This document shows, piece after piece, positions 26,950 through 36,200 of a stretch of 64,000 nucleotides of DNA. This DNA comes from Pseudobutyrivibrio sp. 49 (lineage in GTDB: Bacteria; Bacillota; Clostridia; Lachnospirales; Lachnospiraceae): assembly GCF_900100545.1 (NCBI RefSeq), contig NZ_FNDP01000004.1:62001-126000 (forward strand), written 5' to 3'. The notes under the pieces were generated by a model. The model searched no databases, was not told where the DNA came from, and worked only from the letters and a program-made list of their open reading frames with translations. The position numbers and the translations under genes were made by a program. Positions within the stretch are counted from its first letter, which is position 1, and every line of letters begins with the position of its first letter.

Positions 26950-27705
26950 TTATTTCACGACCTCATAATCACAGCTTCCGTCAGAGGTACTTAATACTTT
27001 TAGTGTTAAATCTGCTTTTGCTGATTTTGTAAGGCAGGTCTTTACATTAACCATATCACTGTAATCCACAAAAGCAGTAGCATCTTCTATAGAATTACCG
27101 CTGAGGGCCTTTCTGGCAATAAGCCTGTCTCTAAGCAGGTTCTCATCCGCTGTAACAGAGATAGTGTAATCTGCAAAGTCTTTTAGCTTGTCCCAGCCTG
27201 CCTCCTTTAGAAGGAGATAATTCCCCTCTAAAATAACAATATCCTTAGTTATCGTAATTACGTTATCCACTGGATTGTGGAGAGTCCTGTCATAAACAGG
27301 CCAGCCACATTCCTTTTCACTAAGACACTTTTTAATCTGCTCCGTAAACAGTTCTAAATCGAATGTTTCAGGAGCTCCCTTAATCTTTACCATAGGGATA
27401 ACTTCACCATCTCTTACTGTGGTGTGACTGGTTAAGTATTCTTGTCTACGGTGGAAACCATCCATTCCGATAGTCTGAATAGCCTTTACTCCAGCAGTCT
27501 CCTCTGAAAGTTTTTCTAAGAAACTAACAAGTGTGCTTTTACCAGCCCCAGGAGGAGCTGCAAGCATCACAAGTATTCTTCTTCCCTTTTCCTGCTGCAA
27601 CTGACTCAGCTTCTTAAGGAGAGGGATAAAAATATTATTTACAGCCTCTTCGCTGTAGTTTGCTTTTACATCAAGTCCATTTATATTTACGTTGTAATCA
27701 ATCAT
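26950..27705 (-). CDS. P-loop nucleoside/sugar kinase (FrcK/uridine-kinase-like)
   Basis: 251 residues. Walker A is LAAPPGAGKSTLVSF (~48-62). GMDGFHRRQEYL is a substrate loop typical of uridine kinase/phosphoribulokinase relatives such as YggC/FrcK. VILEGNYLLL is the Walker B-like strand. It transfers phosphate from ATP to a small hydroxylated substrate, perhaps a sugar or nucleoside. Only 1 bp separates it from the GH27 stop codon, so a role in handling a galactoside product is possible but unproven. Confidence 0.8.
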   Translation of the reverse strand: MIDYNVNINGLDVKANYSEEAVNNIFIPLLKKLSQLQQEKGRRILVMLAAPPGAGKSTLVSFLEKLSEETAGVKAIQTIGMDGFHRRQEYLTSHTTVRDGEVIPMVKIKGAPETFDLELFTEQIKKCLSEKECGWPVYDRTLHNPVDNVITITKDIVILEGNYLLLKEAGWDKLKDFADYTISVTADENLLRDRLIARKALSGNSIEDATAFVDYSDMVNVKTCLTKSAKADLTLKVLSTSDGSCDYEVVK

Positions 27706-27706
27706 C

Positions 27707-28996
27707 TTATTTAAATGCCCTTACGCCATGTGGTGGTATTGTAACCTTTAAAGTCTGTCCAGACTCTACATAAGATTTAGACCAAATATCCTTAAAATGA
27801 TAAGTCTCTTTGCCGTCCTCAAAAATAGTACCTAAATCAACTTCAAACTCTTTATACTCTTCAGAAAGATTAAATATCGCAAATACGGTTTTCTCAAGAG
27901 CCTTATTGGAGGTCTTCCAAATAGCATACCTGTCATCACGATAAACCTGTGATGATTTCCAGCCATCCTTCATGAGCTCCAGTAAATCTTCATTAGCAAG
28001 CACTGATAAATCTCCCTCTGTCATCTTTGTAAGCTCTCCACCGATCATAAGTGGTGAACGGAACATAGACCATAGAGTCATCATTGTCATAAGCTCATCA
28101 TAATTGAAATTCGACTGACGCTCATTTCCAAAGCCCGCTCCCACTGTACCTACTGGAAGCATATCACAATCTGGAAAGCAACCTGCCTTCACATGATCCT
28201 GCCACATTTCACAACGCCAGAACATGTTCTTAAGAAGCTCCCACTTATCCCAGAAATCGTCAGTGATGCGCCACATGTTTGCGTTGTCACAATAATGGAA
28301 AGCCTTATCAATATGAGCTGGTCCTGGTGAAAGGCTAAGAACTATATTTCTGCCTGTCTTCATAATGGCCTCATGAAGCATTCTTGTCTCATGCCAGCCG
28401 CTGAAGTGCTCATCCCTGTACATCCATGAATCACAAATATCATCACACTTAATGAAATCCACGCCCCAATCAGCATACATCTGAATAAGGGAATCGTAGT
28501 AAGCCTGACCTTCCATTACGTTTCTCACGCCATACATATCAGGATTCCATCCACAGATACTACCTGGATCTGCAATATCAGCTGCTGTCACATTAGTTCC
28601 AAATACTGGAAGGTGACGCTCTGCTGCAGCACGAGGAATACCACGCATAATGTGAATTCCAAACTTCAATCCAAGGCTGTGACAGTAATCTGCCAAAGGC
28701 TTAAAGCCTGCACCATTCTTTGAGGATGGAAATCTTATTGGACTTGGAATAAATCTTCCGTACTCATCCAGCTCATCATCTCCAAATGGAATGTACTGAT
28801 GCTCGCTTCTTCTGGTACCGGCATCATTTGAATACCACTCAATATCTACCACGATATATTCATAGCCAAACTTCTTTAAATGCTTTGCCATGTAGTCGGC
28901 ATTGGCTTTAACCTGGTCTTCATTAACTGTGGTGTCGTAGTAGTCATAGCTGTTCCAACCCATTGGTGGTGTGATTGCGAATTCATTTTTGTTCAT
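27707..28996 (-). CDS. GH27 alpha-galactosidase (cytoplasmic)
   Basis: 429 residues from the ATG at 28996 (GGAG 9 nt upstream); a TTG six codons earlier would include the SD. It begins TPPMGWNSYDYYDTTV, typical of GH27. The nucleophile region is VDFIKCDDICDS and the acid/base region MWRITDDFWDKW. A C-terminal beta domain completes it. It releases terminal alpha-linked galactose (or related sugar) from imported oligosaccharides. No signal peptide. First gene of the four-gene operon. Confidence 0.93.
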   Translation of the reverse strand: MNKNEFAITPPMGWNSYDYYDTTVNEDQVKANADYMAKHLKKFGYEYIVVDIEWYSNDAGTRRSEHQYIPFGDDELDEYGRFIPSPIRFPSSKNGAGFKPLADYCHSLGLKFGIHIMRGIPRAAAERHLPVFGTNVTAADIADPGSICGWNPDMYGVRNVMEGQAYYDSLIQMYADWGVDFIKCDDICDSWMYRDEHFSGWHETRMLHEAIMKTGRNIVLSLSPGPAHIDKAFHYCDNANMWRITDDFWDKWELLKNMFWRCEMWQDHVKAGCFPDCDMLPVGTVGAGFGNERQSNFNYDELMTMMTLWSMFRSPLMIGGELTKMTEGDLSVLANEDLLELMKDGWKSSQVYRDDRYAIWKTSNKALEKTVFAIFNLSEEYKEFEVDLGTIFEDGKETYHFKDIWSKSYVESGQTLKVTIPPHGVRAFK

Positions 28997-29121
28997 AACG
29001 TCCTTCTCCTTCAAGTGTCAAAAACTAGTTAACTGTAAAACCCTTACAATCTGTTCTCTCTCTTCTCTTGTTGTATCTTTAATTAAATATGACTTAAAGT
29101 ATATCCTTTCTATTAAACAAT

Positions 29122-29147
29122 GGAACTCTAGGTATTACTAGAGTTCC
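29122..29147 (-). terminator. Hairpin terminator after the HEPN gene
   Basis: Perfect 10-bp stem GGAACTCTAG/CTAGAGTTCC with 6-nt loop, 5 bp past the HEPN stop. The following tract ATTGTTTAAT is weak on the minus strand. On the plus strand CATTTTATT follows. Confidence 0.6.
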
Positions 29148-29151
29148 CATT

Positions 29152-29556
29152 TTATTCCTTATAGTATTTTTCGATGTCCATAACCAGAGATTCTATAAGC
29201 ACATAATAATCTCCAATTATATCATCATAATACCTAAGAGCAACCTGGCCATCATAATCATGTGCTAATGTATTTCTGACTCTTAACATATCCATCCATC
29301 TGTCATCATTTATTAGTCCAACAGAAAATGCAGACTTAAGTGTCTCCCTTGGTGAGCCTGAAGCAAAATCAGTTAAACCAAATTCCTGTGTTACAAGCTC
29401 TTTCATTACCTTCCAGGATAAATCAAACGTAAGATTGAAATTCTGGACTGTAGCTGGTAGAACAAATGGAGCATCTTTATCCTGTCCTCTGGACATTCTT
29501 AAATTAGCTAGGCTTTTACACAAACTCTGGTATCTATTAAAATATTTGCTTTCCAT
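29152..29556 (-). CDS. HEPN-domain protein, HI0074 family (toxin-like partner of MNT)
   Basis: 134 residues, all-helical. LSWKVMKELVTQEFGL and the HEPN motif RNTLAHDYD (Arg-X4-His) match the nucleotidyltransferase substrate-binding protein family. In characterised MNT-HEPN pairs the HEPN protein is an RNase toxin that the MNT protein inactivates by AMPylation. The gene overlaps the MNT gene by 20 bp. Confidence 0.9.
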   Translation of the reverse strand: MESKYFNRYQSLCKSLANLRMSRGQDKDAPFVLPATVQNFNLTFDLSWKVMKELVTQEFGLTDFASGSPRETLKSAFSVGLINDDRWMDMLRVRNTLAHDYDGQVALRYYDDIIGDYYVLIESLVMDIEKYYKE

Positions 29557-29827
29557 ATTTGTCCATATCCTCTCTTAAGTATTCGCTACACACTTCATCA
29601 TAATTGAATATATCTATTTTACGGAGTGTAGGAATATTTTCAACTTCCTCTTCGAAAGCATTTATATCTTCACAACCATATATAATAAAATCTATATCAC
29701 TAGTTTCCGTCTGTGTTCCTCTTGCAAATGAACCAAATAAATCTAATCTCTTAACATTATACTTGTGGGCTATAGCTGTTACACGCTCTACTATTTCCTC
29801 AGCGGACATAATATTTCGTTTAGTCAT
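29537..29827 (-). CDS. MNT-type nucleotidyltransferase (antitoxin of HEPN)
   Basis: 96 residues from the ATG at 29827 (GGGAGG 7 nt upstream). The minimal nucleotidyltransferase core is DLFGSFARGTQTETSDIDF, with G-S then D-x-D as metal ligands. Third acidic residue near KIDIFNYDE. First gene of a type VII-like toxin-antitoxin pair, with its own consensus promoter. Confidence 0.9.
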   Translation of the reverse strand: MTKRNIMSAEEIVERVTAIAHKYNVKRLDLFGSFARGTQTETSDIDFIIYGCEDINAFEEEVENIPTLRKIDIFNYDEVCSEYLREDMDKYGKQIF

Positions 29828-29852
29828 CTCTGAATCCTCCCACAATATTTTA

Positions 29853-29881
29853 CTATTATTTTAATACTAATTCCATGTCAA
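29853..29881 (-). promoter_or_regulatory. Promoter of the MNT-HEPN pair
   Basis: TTGACA (29881-29876), 17-bp spacer, TAATAG (29858-29853) on the minus strand, 25 bp before the MNT start. Confidence 0.75.
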
Positions 29882-29930
29882 CTTACAATATTACTTCTTT
29901 TTGTAGAAAAAGCAGTATAATCAGAATTAT

Positions 29931-30623
29931 TTATATTAATCCTGCAAATACAGAGGCAAGTAGAACAGTTAGTATACCAGCTACTGCGATTGACAGAGAA
30001 CTCATAGCTCCTTCAACGTCACCAATCTCCATAGCCTTTGCTGTTCCAATGGCATGGGCTGCAGTTCCAAATGCAAGTCCCTTTAAAATAGGCTCGTGAA
30101 TTCTGAAAAGCTTACAGATAAACTCACCCATAATATTTCCAAGAACGCCTGTAATAACAATAACTGCAACTGTGATAGTAACATATCCACCAAGCTCCTC
30201 AGATACACCCATTCCAATGGCTGTAGTGATAGACTTTGGAAGAAGGGTTACATAATTTTCGTGATCAAGTCCCATAAGCTTTGAAAGAACAAATACTGTA
30301 ACAAGGCTTGTGATAACACCTGAAGTAACCCCTAAGATGACAGCCTTTGCATTGTTCTTAAGTAACTCCCACTCCTCATAAAGAGGAATAGCAAGACAAA
30401 CTGTGGCTGGAGTTAAAAACCAGCTAAGATACTTTGCTCCTTCATTGTAGGTCTCGTAATCAATATGACCTCCTACAAGGAAAAGGATTGTAACTACTAT
30501 TGAAATAAGAAGTGGATTAAATAATCCAAATCCAAATTTTTTCTTTAACGCTGCGCCTAAGCCGTAAGCCACAAGACTGATGGTAACACCTGCATAGGCA
30601 CTGGTCTGCATAAATTCACTCAT
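29931..30623 (-). CDS. lrgB: LrgB/CidB-family membrane protein
   Basis: 230 residues with about 7 hydrophobic helices. GLFNPLLISIVVTILFL, LTPATVCLAIPLYE, LLPKSITTAIGMGVSEELGG and GTAAHAIGTAKAME are the family signatures. LrgAB/CidAB proteins act in murein hydrolase control and in transport of pyruvate-like solutes, depending on species. Start overlaps the lrgA stop by 1 bp. Confidence 0.94.
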   Translation of the reverse strand: MSEFMQTSAYAGVTISLVAYGLGAALKKKFGFGLFNPLLISIVVTILFLVGGHIDYETYNEGAKYLSWFLTPATVCLAIPLYEEWELLKNNAKAVILGVTSGVITSLVTVFVLSKLMGLDHENYVTLLPKSITTAIGMGVSEELGGYVTITVAVIVITGVLGNIMGEFICKLFRIHEPILKGLAFGTAAHAIGTAKAMEIGDVEGAMSSLSIAVAGILTVLLASVFAGLI

Positions 30624-30982
30624 TACTTTGTCTCCCCCTTACTCTTTTTGATAATGAACTGGGAAACAATTCCAGTTGATGCCATAACAGTAAATATCGT
30701 AATTACGGTAATAACTGAAACTGGCAAAAGTACCGGCTGGAGAACGCTCCATGAAGACATGAGACCTACTCCTGCTGGAATAAACATAACAGGCATGATT
30801 TCAATCAGAAATTTACCTGCATCTCTAACCTGCTCAAGCTTAATTACACCTGTAAGTAATAAAATAAACATAAGCACCATTCCATAGATACTTGCTGGAA
30901 TAGGGAATGGCAAAACACTTTTAAGAATTTCACCAATCAGTGAAATCGCTAAAATTATCAAAAACTGTTCTAAAAACTTCAT
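30623..30982 (-). CDS. lrgA: LrgA/CidA-family holin-like protein
   Basis: 119 residues, 4 membrane helices, with the family signature LPFPIPASIYGMVLMFILL and FIPAGVGLM. It pairs with LrgB. GGTAG stands 4 nt before the ATG. No LytTR regulator lies next to it, so control differs from the Staphylococcus lytSR-lrgAB arrangement. Confidence 0.94.
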   Translation of the reverse strand: MKFLEQFLIILAISLIGEILKSVLPFPIPASIYGMVLMFILLLTGVIKLEQVRDAGKFLIEIMPVMFIPAGVGLMSSWSVLQPVLLPVSVITVITIFTVMASTGIVSQFIIKKSKGETK

Positions 30983-30996
30983 TGCTCTACCTCTTC

Positions 30997-31033
30997 AAAA
31001 AAAATTAGGGCTAAAGATTATCCTCCCTAGCCC
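30997..31033 (-). terminator. Terminator after the cobI-orphan operon
   Basis: Stem GGGCTA/TAGCCC (31028-31033 with 31008-31013), then TAATTTTTTTT on the minus strand. Confidence 0.8.
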
Positions 31034-31058
31034 CTGCTTAATTATACTACTTATTTTT

Positions 31059-31541
31059 TTATGATTGTCCTTTTTCAAGTACTATCCGCTTCATTCTCTC
31101 ATCAAGCTCATGATATACAGTTGTAAGTGGCCATGGCATAAGAGTAATATACTCTCTGTCCCCTGGTTCTAGCCTTTCAAGAAATGCCTTAAAGTCTTCT
31201 GTATTCTTGTAAAGCTCTTTACCAAATTCACACTGAACATACTCTTTATCAGAATTATCCACTGTCTCTGTGACTCTTCTAAAGCTTATTCTTCCGAATT
31301 CATCCTGCTCTTTTACAAAGGATGCTTTTTCATGGACAGGCTGTGGCTCCTCCAATGAAATCTTTCCTATGTTAAGAAAGTGTTCCCACATATAATTGGC
31401 AATCTTTTCCTTGGAAATGGGATAATTGATTTCCTCTTCGATTTTGCTGATGGAATATCCCAAATCTGCCAAATGACGAACTGCACCGCCTGCCGCTGCA
31501 TCATTTATGAAATTACCCAGAGCCTTATTGAATTCCTTCAA
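31059..31541 (-). CDS. Uncharacterised protein co-transcribed with cobI
   Basis: 160 residues starting at a TTG (GGTG 6 nt upstream); no ATG is available before residue ~50. Soluble; the N-terminal half is helical (HLADLGYSISKIEEEINYP), the C-terminal half mixed. It follows cobI by 3 bp, so the two are translated together. A helper or regulator of the methyltransferase step is possible. I do not recognise the family. Confidence 0.7.
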   Translation of the reverse strand: MKEFNKALGNFINDAAAGGAVRHLADLGYSISKIEEEINYPISKEKIANYMWEHFLNIGKISLEEPQPVHEKASFVKEQDEFGRISFRRVTETVDNSDKEYVQCEFGKELYKNTEDFKAFLERLEPGDREYITLMPWPLTTVYHELDERMKRIVLEKGQS

Positions 31542-31544
31542 TTT

Positions 31545-32243
31545 TTACACCTTATCCTTAATAATGATTGTCATCATATATTTAGAATCATCCGGAATCA
31601 TCATTGCGCCATTAAATATCTGCTCTGTCTCCATGCCACAGTCAATTACCGCATATACGGATATTTTATCAGCCTGTTCCAGCTGCAAAAGGCGCTCTTT
31701 AATCTCGCTAATATTACGCCCGCTTTTCATAATTATTTTTGTGCCTGAAAGCTTTAATTCTTCCTCCAGATTTCCCTGACCAGAAATAATATGAATGTTT
31801 TCATCTCTCTCGCTAAGAAGAATTCCTGCTGCTGCAGCAGACCCACAGAAAGAAGTGATACCATTAATAATCTCTACTTCTATGCAATCCTTCTTTGCAA
31901 GCTTCATTATATAACCAAAAGTTGAATAAACTGTGGGGTCTCCAATGGTAAGAAACGCAAGGTTGTAGCCATCCATAATAAGCTGTCTGTACTTCTCATA
32001 AAATTCTGCATGCATTTTAGCAAGAGCCTCTTCATCCCTTGTCATCTCAAAATCATAGCTTATGGTCTTTTTATATTTAAGTTCTGGCACCGCAGGAAGT
32101 GCTATCTGAAAAGCACGGCACTCATACTTATCTGCCTTTGGAAGACAAATAACATCCGCCTCTTTTATTGCCCTTACTGCTCTAAGAGTAAGCATCTCAG
32201 GATCACCTGGTCCTACACCTATTCCATACAATATTCCCGCCAT
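31545..32243 (-). CDS. cobI: Precorrin-2 / cobalt-factor-II C20-methyltransferase
   Basis: 232 residues of the tetrapyrrole methylase fold. It begins GILYGIGVGPGDPEMLTL, the SAM-binding start typical of CobI/CbiL. LTIGDPTVYSTFGYI and INGITSFCGSAAAAG are CbiL-type motifs. It methylates C20 of the corrin precursor in B12 synthesis. No other cobalamin gene is in the window. The 88-bp upstream gap is too short for a cobalamin riboswitch. Confidence 0.9.
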   Translation of the reverse strand: MAGILYGIGVGPGDPEMLTLRAVRAIKEADVICLPKADKYECRAFQIALPAVPELKYKKTISYDFEMTRDEEALAKMHAEFYEKYRQLIMDGYNLAFLTIGDPTVYSTFGYIMKLAKKDCIEVEIINGITSFCGSAAAAGILLSERDENIHIISGQGNLEEELKLSGTKIIMKSGRNISEIKERLLQLEQADKISVYAVIDCGMETEQIFNGAMMIPDDSKYMMTIIIKDKV

Positions 32244-32331
32244 AGGATACTCCTTAATTCTCCCTCTATTCTAATCTATATTATTACTTCAATATATTAT
32301 CATATAATGGGGCGCAGAATATAAAGAATCA

Positions 32332-33222
32332 CTAGATTAGTTCTATTAATTCGTATTCAAGACTACCTACTCCAAGTTTAGCTGCTGTTTCAGGAGTATG
32401 CTCGCCATTTCTAGAAGTTACACGCTCTAGGAAGTGATCTCTTCCAACATCCTTTGAGGCGTAAACCAGGTCGAGACATGCTCTATCAATCGCTACAGGG
32501 TCTAAACTGGCAAGTATTCCAATATCCTTAAGGCAAGGGTCCTCTGCAACAGCACAGCAGTCACAATCTACAGACATATTTGCCATTACATTAATAAATG
32601 CAATATTTTTACCAAAGTGGTCTACTACTGCAGATGCTGCCTCAGCCATGCTCTCAAGAAATGCATCCTGCTCTGGTAAATCTGTCCATACAACATCCTG
32701 TTCGCTGGCTTTGTCATATTTGCCTGCAGAATGAATGCGGACCTTTCCTGCACAGGAAGCACAGCCTATAGAAAGCTGCTTTAGTGCTCCGCCATATCCA
32801 CCCATTGGATGTCCCTTAAAATGAGAAAGTACTAACATAGAGTCGTAATTGAGGAAATTCTTTCCCATTATATCTGCATTAAGATGAGTACCATTTTTGA
32901 TAGGAATTTCGATATCTGGCCCTTCAGCATCCATTAAATCCACATCAAAAAGGTCATTCCAGCCATGTCGCTTTAACAGCTTAATGTGCTTATCAGTGTA
33001 GTTTCTTTCACCTTCGTAAGCTGTATTACACTCTACAATTGTGCCATTTACATGCTCCACCATAGGCTTCCAGAAGGCTGGTTTTAAATAATTCTGATTG
33101 CCCTCTTCCCCTGAGTGAACCTTTACAGCAACCTTACCTGGTAACGTAACACCAAGTTTGTCGTACATTTTTACTACAGCCTCAGCTGTAACATCCTTGA
33201 TAAAATAAACCTTTGATGCCAT
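32332..33222 (-). CDS. DUF362-family protein
   Basis: 296 residues. VKVHSGEEGNQNYLKP, LSHFKGHPMGGYGGALK, the Cys pair IGCASCAGK and SVDCDCCA are typical of DUF362 proteins, which often act near iron-sulfur or electron-transfer functions. There is no separate ferredoxin domain. The four cysteines could bind metal (inference). SD GGAGGGG 5 nt before the ATG. Monocistronic, directly after carB. Confidence 0.88.
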   Translation of the reverse strand: MASKVYFIKDVTAEAVVKMYDKLGVTLPGKVAVKVHSGEEGNQNYLKPAFWKPMVEHVNGTIVECNTAYEGERNYTDKHIKLLKRHGWNDLFDVDLMDAEGPDIEIPIKNGTHLNADIMGKNFLNYDSMLVLSHFKGHPMGGYGGALKQLSIGCASCAGKVRIHSAGKYDKASEQDVVWTDLPEQDAFLESMAEAASAVVDHFGKNIAFINVMANMSVDCDCCAVAEDPCLKDIGILASLDPVAIDRACLDLVYASKDVGRDHFLERVTSRNGEHTPETAAKLGVGSLEYELIELI

Positions 33223-33256
33223 ATATCCCCTCCTATAATTTATCTAAACTATTATC

Positions 33257-33286
33257 ATTATATAGCATCAAAGGTCATTATTTCAA
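33257..33286 (-). promoter_or_regulatory. Promoter of the DUF362 gene
   Basis: TTGAAA (33286-33281), 18-bp spacer, TATAAT (33262-33257) on the minus strand, 35 bp before the ATG. Confidence 0.65.
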
Positions 33287-33293
33287 AAGCATT

Positions 33294-36200
33294 TTATATC
33301 TTTGCTACATCAACAAGTGTGTACTCTGTTGTAGCACTTTCAAGTGAAGTTGCAAGAGCCACTGCGGTATCCATTGCTGTGATACAGTTGATACCTGTCT
33401 CGATAGCATTTCTTCTGATGAGGAAGCCATCTCTTGTCTTGTCACCGTGTCCCTGAGTAGGTGTGTCGATAACAAGGTCAATCTTATGTCCAAGGATAAG
33501 GTCCATTACGTTTGGAGATTCCTGAGTAATCTTGTTTACCCAGCGAGCCTCAACGCCACCCTCCTGTAAGTACTTTGCAGTAGAACGTGTAGCGTAGATT
33601 GTGTAACCAAGCTTTTCAAATCTCTTTGCTACCTCAAGTGCCTCTGGTTTATCAGCATCCTTTACAGTGATAATCATCTGCTTGTGCTTTGGAAGAACAA
33701 CTCCCGCACCAAGGAATGCCTTGTAAAGAGCTTCCTCGAAGGTCTTTGCGATACCTAAACACTCACCAGTAGACTTCATCTCAGGTCCAAGGGAAATCTC
33801 TGCACCACGAAGCTTCTCGAAGGAGAATACTGGCATCTTAATTGCGATGTAATCTGCTTCTGGCTGAAGTCCTGGCTCATAGCCCATATCAGTAATCTTG
33901 TGACCAAGAATTGCCTTCGCTGCAAGGTCTACGATTGGAATACCTGTAACCTTACTGATGTATGGAACTGTACGAGAGCTTCGAGGGTTAACCTCGATTA
34001 CGTATACCTCTCCGTCCATGGCGATGAACTGGATGTTAATCATACCAAGTACGTGAAGTGCCTTTGCAAGTCGCTCTGTGTAATCTACAATCTTATCTTT
34101 TATATCCTGGCTGATTGTGTGAGCAGGATATACTGAGATACTATCACCTGAGTGGATACCAGTACGCTCGATATGCTCCATGATACCAGGAATCAGGATG
34201 TTCTCACCATCGCAGATAGCATCGACCTCAATCTCCTTACCCTGTAAATATTTATCTACAAGGATTGGGTGATCCTGAGCAATCTGGTTGATGATATCCA
34301 TGAACTTCTCGATTTCTTCATCGTTGAAGGCGATCTGCATACCCTGTCCACCAAGTACGTATGAAGGACGTACAAGAACTGGATAACCAAGGCGGTTTGC
34401 TACTTCCTTTGCCTCCTCAGCTGTAAATACTGTTCCACCTGCTGCACGAGGAATCTGTGTCTGCTCAAGAATCTTATCGAAGAGCTCTCTATCCTCGGCT
34501 GCATCAACATCCTCTGCTTTTGTACCGAGGATTGGCACACCGATTTTCATAAGGTGTTCTGTAAGCTTGATAGCTGTCTGTCCACCGAACTGTACGATAG
34601 CTCCATCAGGCTTCTCAAGATTTACGATTGATTCTACATCCTCATTTGTAAGAGGCTCGAAGTAAAGCTTGTCAGCAATATCAAAATCTGTAGAAACTGT
34701 CTCTGGGTTGTTGTTTACAATGACTGTCTCCCAGCCTTCCTTGGCAAATGCCCATGTGGCATGAACTGAACAGTAGTCGAACTCAACACCCTGACCGATA
34801 CGGATAGGACCTGAACCAAGAACAAGTACCTTCTTGCGACCTGTTGTCTGAACTGCTTCGTTCTCACTTCCGTATACGCTGTAGTAGTAAGGAGTCATGG
34901 CATCAAACTCTGCTGCACAGGTATCAACCATCTTGTAAGCAGCAACGATGCCATTGTCGTAACGCATCTTGCGAACCTGCTCCTCTGTAACCTTTCCATT
35001 GAGTTCCGCAATTACGTTATCTGGGAACTCGATTCTCTTTGCTTCCTTAAGAAGCTCTACTGTAAGCTCCTCGCTTGCAAGACGCTGCTCCATCTCAACG
35101 AGAATCTTAATCTTATCTATAAACCAAACATCAATCTTTGTGATTTCATGAATCTTCTCGTAGCTAACACCGCGGCGAAGTGCCTCTGCGATGCAGTAGA
35201 TTCTTCTGTCGTCTACAACTGTAAGTGCCTCTGCAAGCTCCTCGTCAGTCATATCACAGAAATCGTAGCTCATAAGTGAATCTACGTGCTGCTCCAATGA
35301 GCGGATGGCCTTCATAAGGGCACCCTCGAAGTTGTTGCAGATAGACATAACCTCACCAGTAGCCTTCATCTGAGTTGTAAGCTTTCTTGTAGCTGTAATG
35401 AACTTATCAAATGGAAGACGTGGAATCTTAACTACGCAGTAATCAAGCATAGGCTCAAAGCTGGCGAAGGTCTTCTTTGTTATGGCGTTTGGAATCTCAT
35501 CAAGTGTATAGCCAAGGGCAATCTTAGCTGCAACCTTTGCGATTGGGTAACCTGTTGCCTTTGAAGCAAGGGCTGATGAACGGGATACTCGTGGATTAAC
35601 CTCGATTACGCAGTACTCAAAGCTCTCTGGATGAAGAGCATACTGTACATTACATCCACCTGTGATACCAAGCTCATCGATAATACGAAGTGCAGAGGTA
35701 CGAAGCATCTGATACTCCTTGTCGCCAAGTGTCTGTGAAGGAGCAACTACGATTGAGTCACCTGTATGTACACCAACTGGGTCGATGTTTTCCATGTTAC
35801 AAACTGTGATGCAGTTACCTGCTGCATCTCGCATAACCTCGTACTCGATTTCCTTCCAGCCTGCAATACATCTTTCTACAAGTACCTCGTGTACACGTGA
35901 AAGACGAAGACCGTTTGTAAGAATCTCAACGAGCTCTGCCTGATTGTGAGCGATACCACCGCCTGAACCACCAAGTGTATATGCTGGTCTTAAAACTACT
36001 GGGTAGCCAATTGTGTTTGTAAACTTGATACCGTCTTCTACTGTATTAACTACAAGTGAAGCTGCCACTGGCTCGCCAAGCTTTTCCATTGTATCCTTGA
36101 AAGCCTGTCTGTCCTCAGCTCTGAAGATTGTCTCGGCTGTTGTACCAATAAGCTTAACACCCTGCTCCTCAAGGAAACCTGACTCAGCAAGCTCCATACC

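Noticed and set aside
32244-32331. Cobalamin riboswitch before cobI
   Set aside because: The gap is 88 bp, far below the ~200 nt of that riboswitch, and no B12-box-like sequence is visible.
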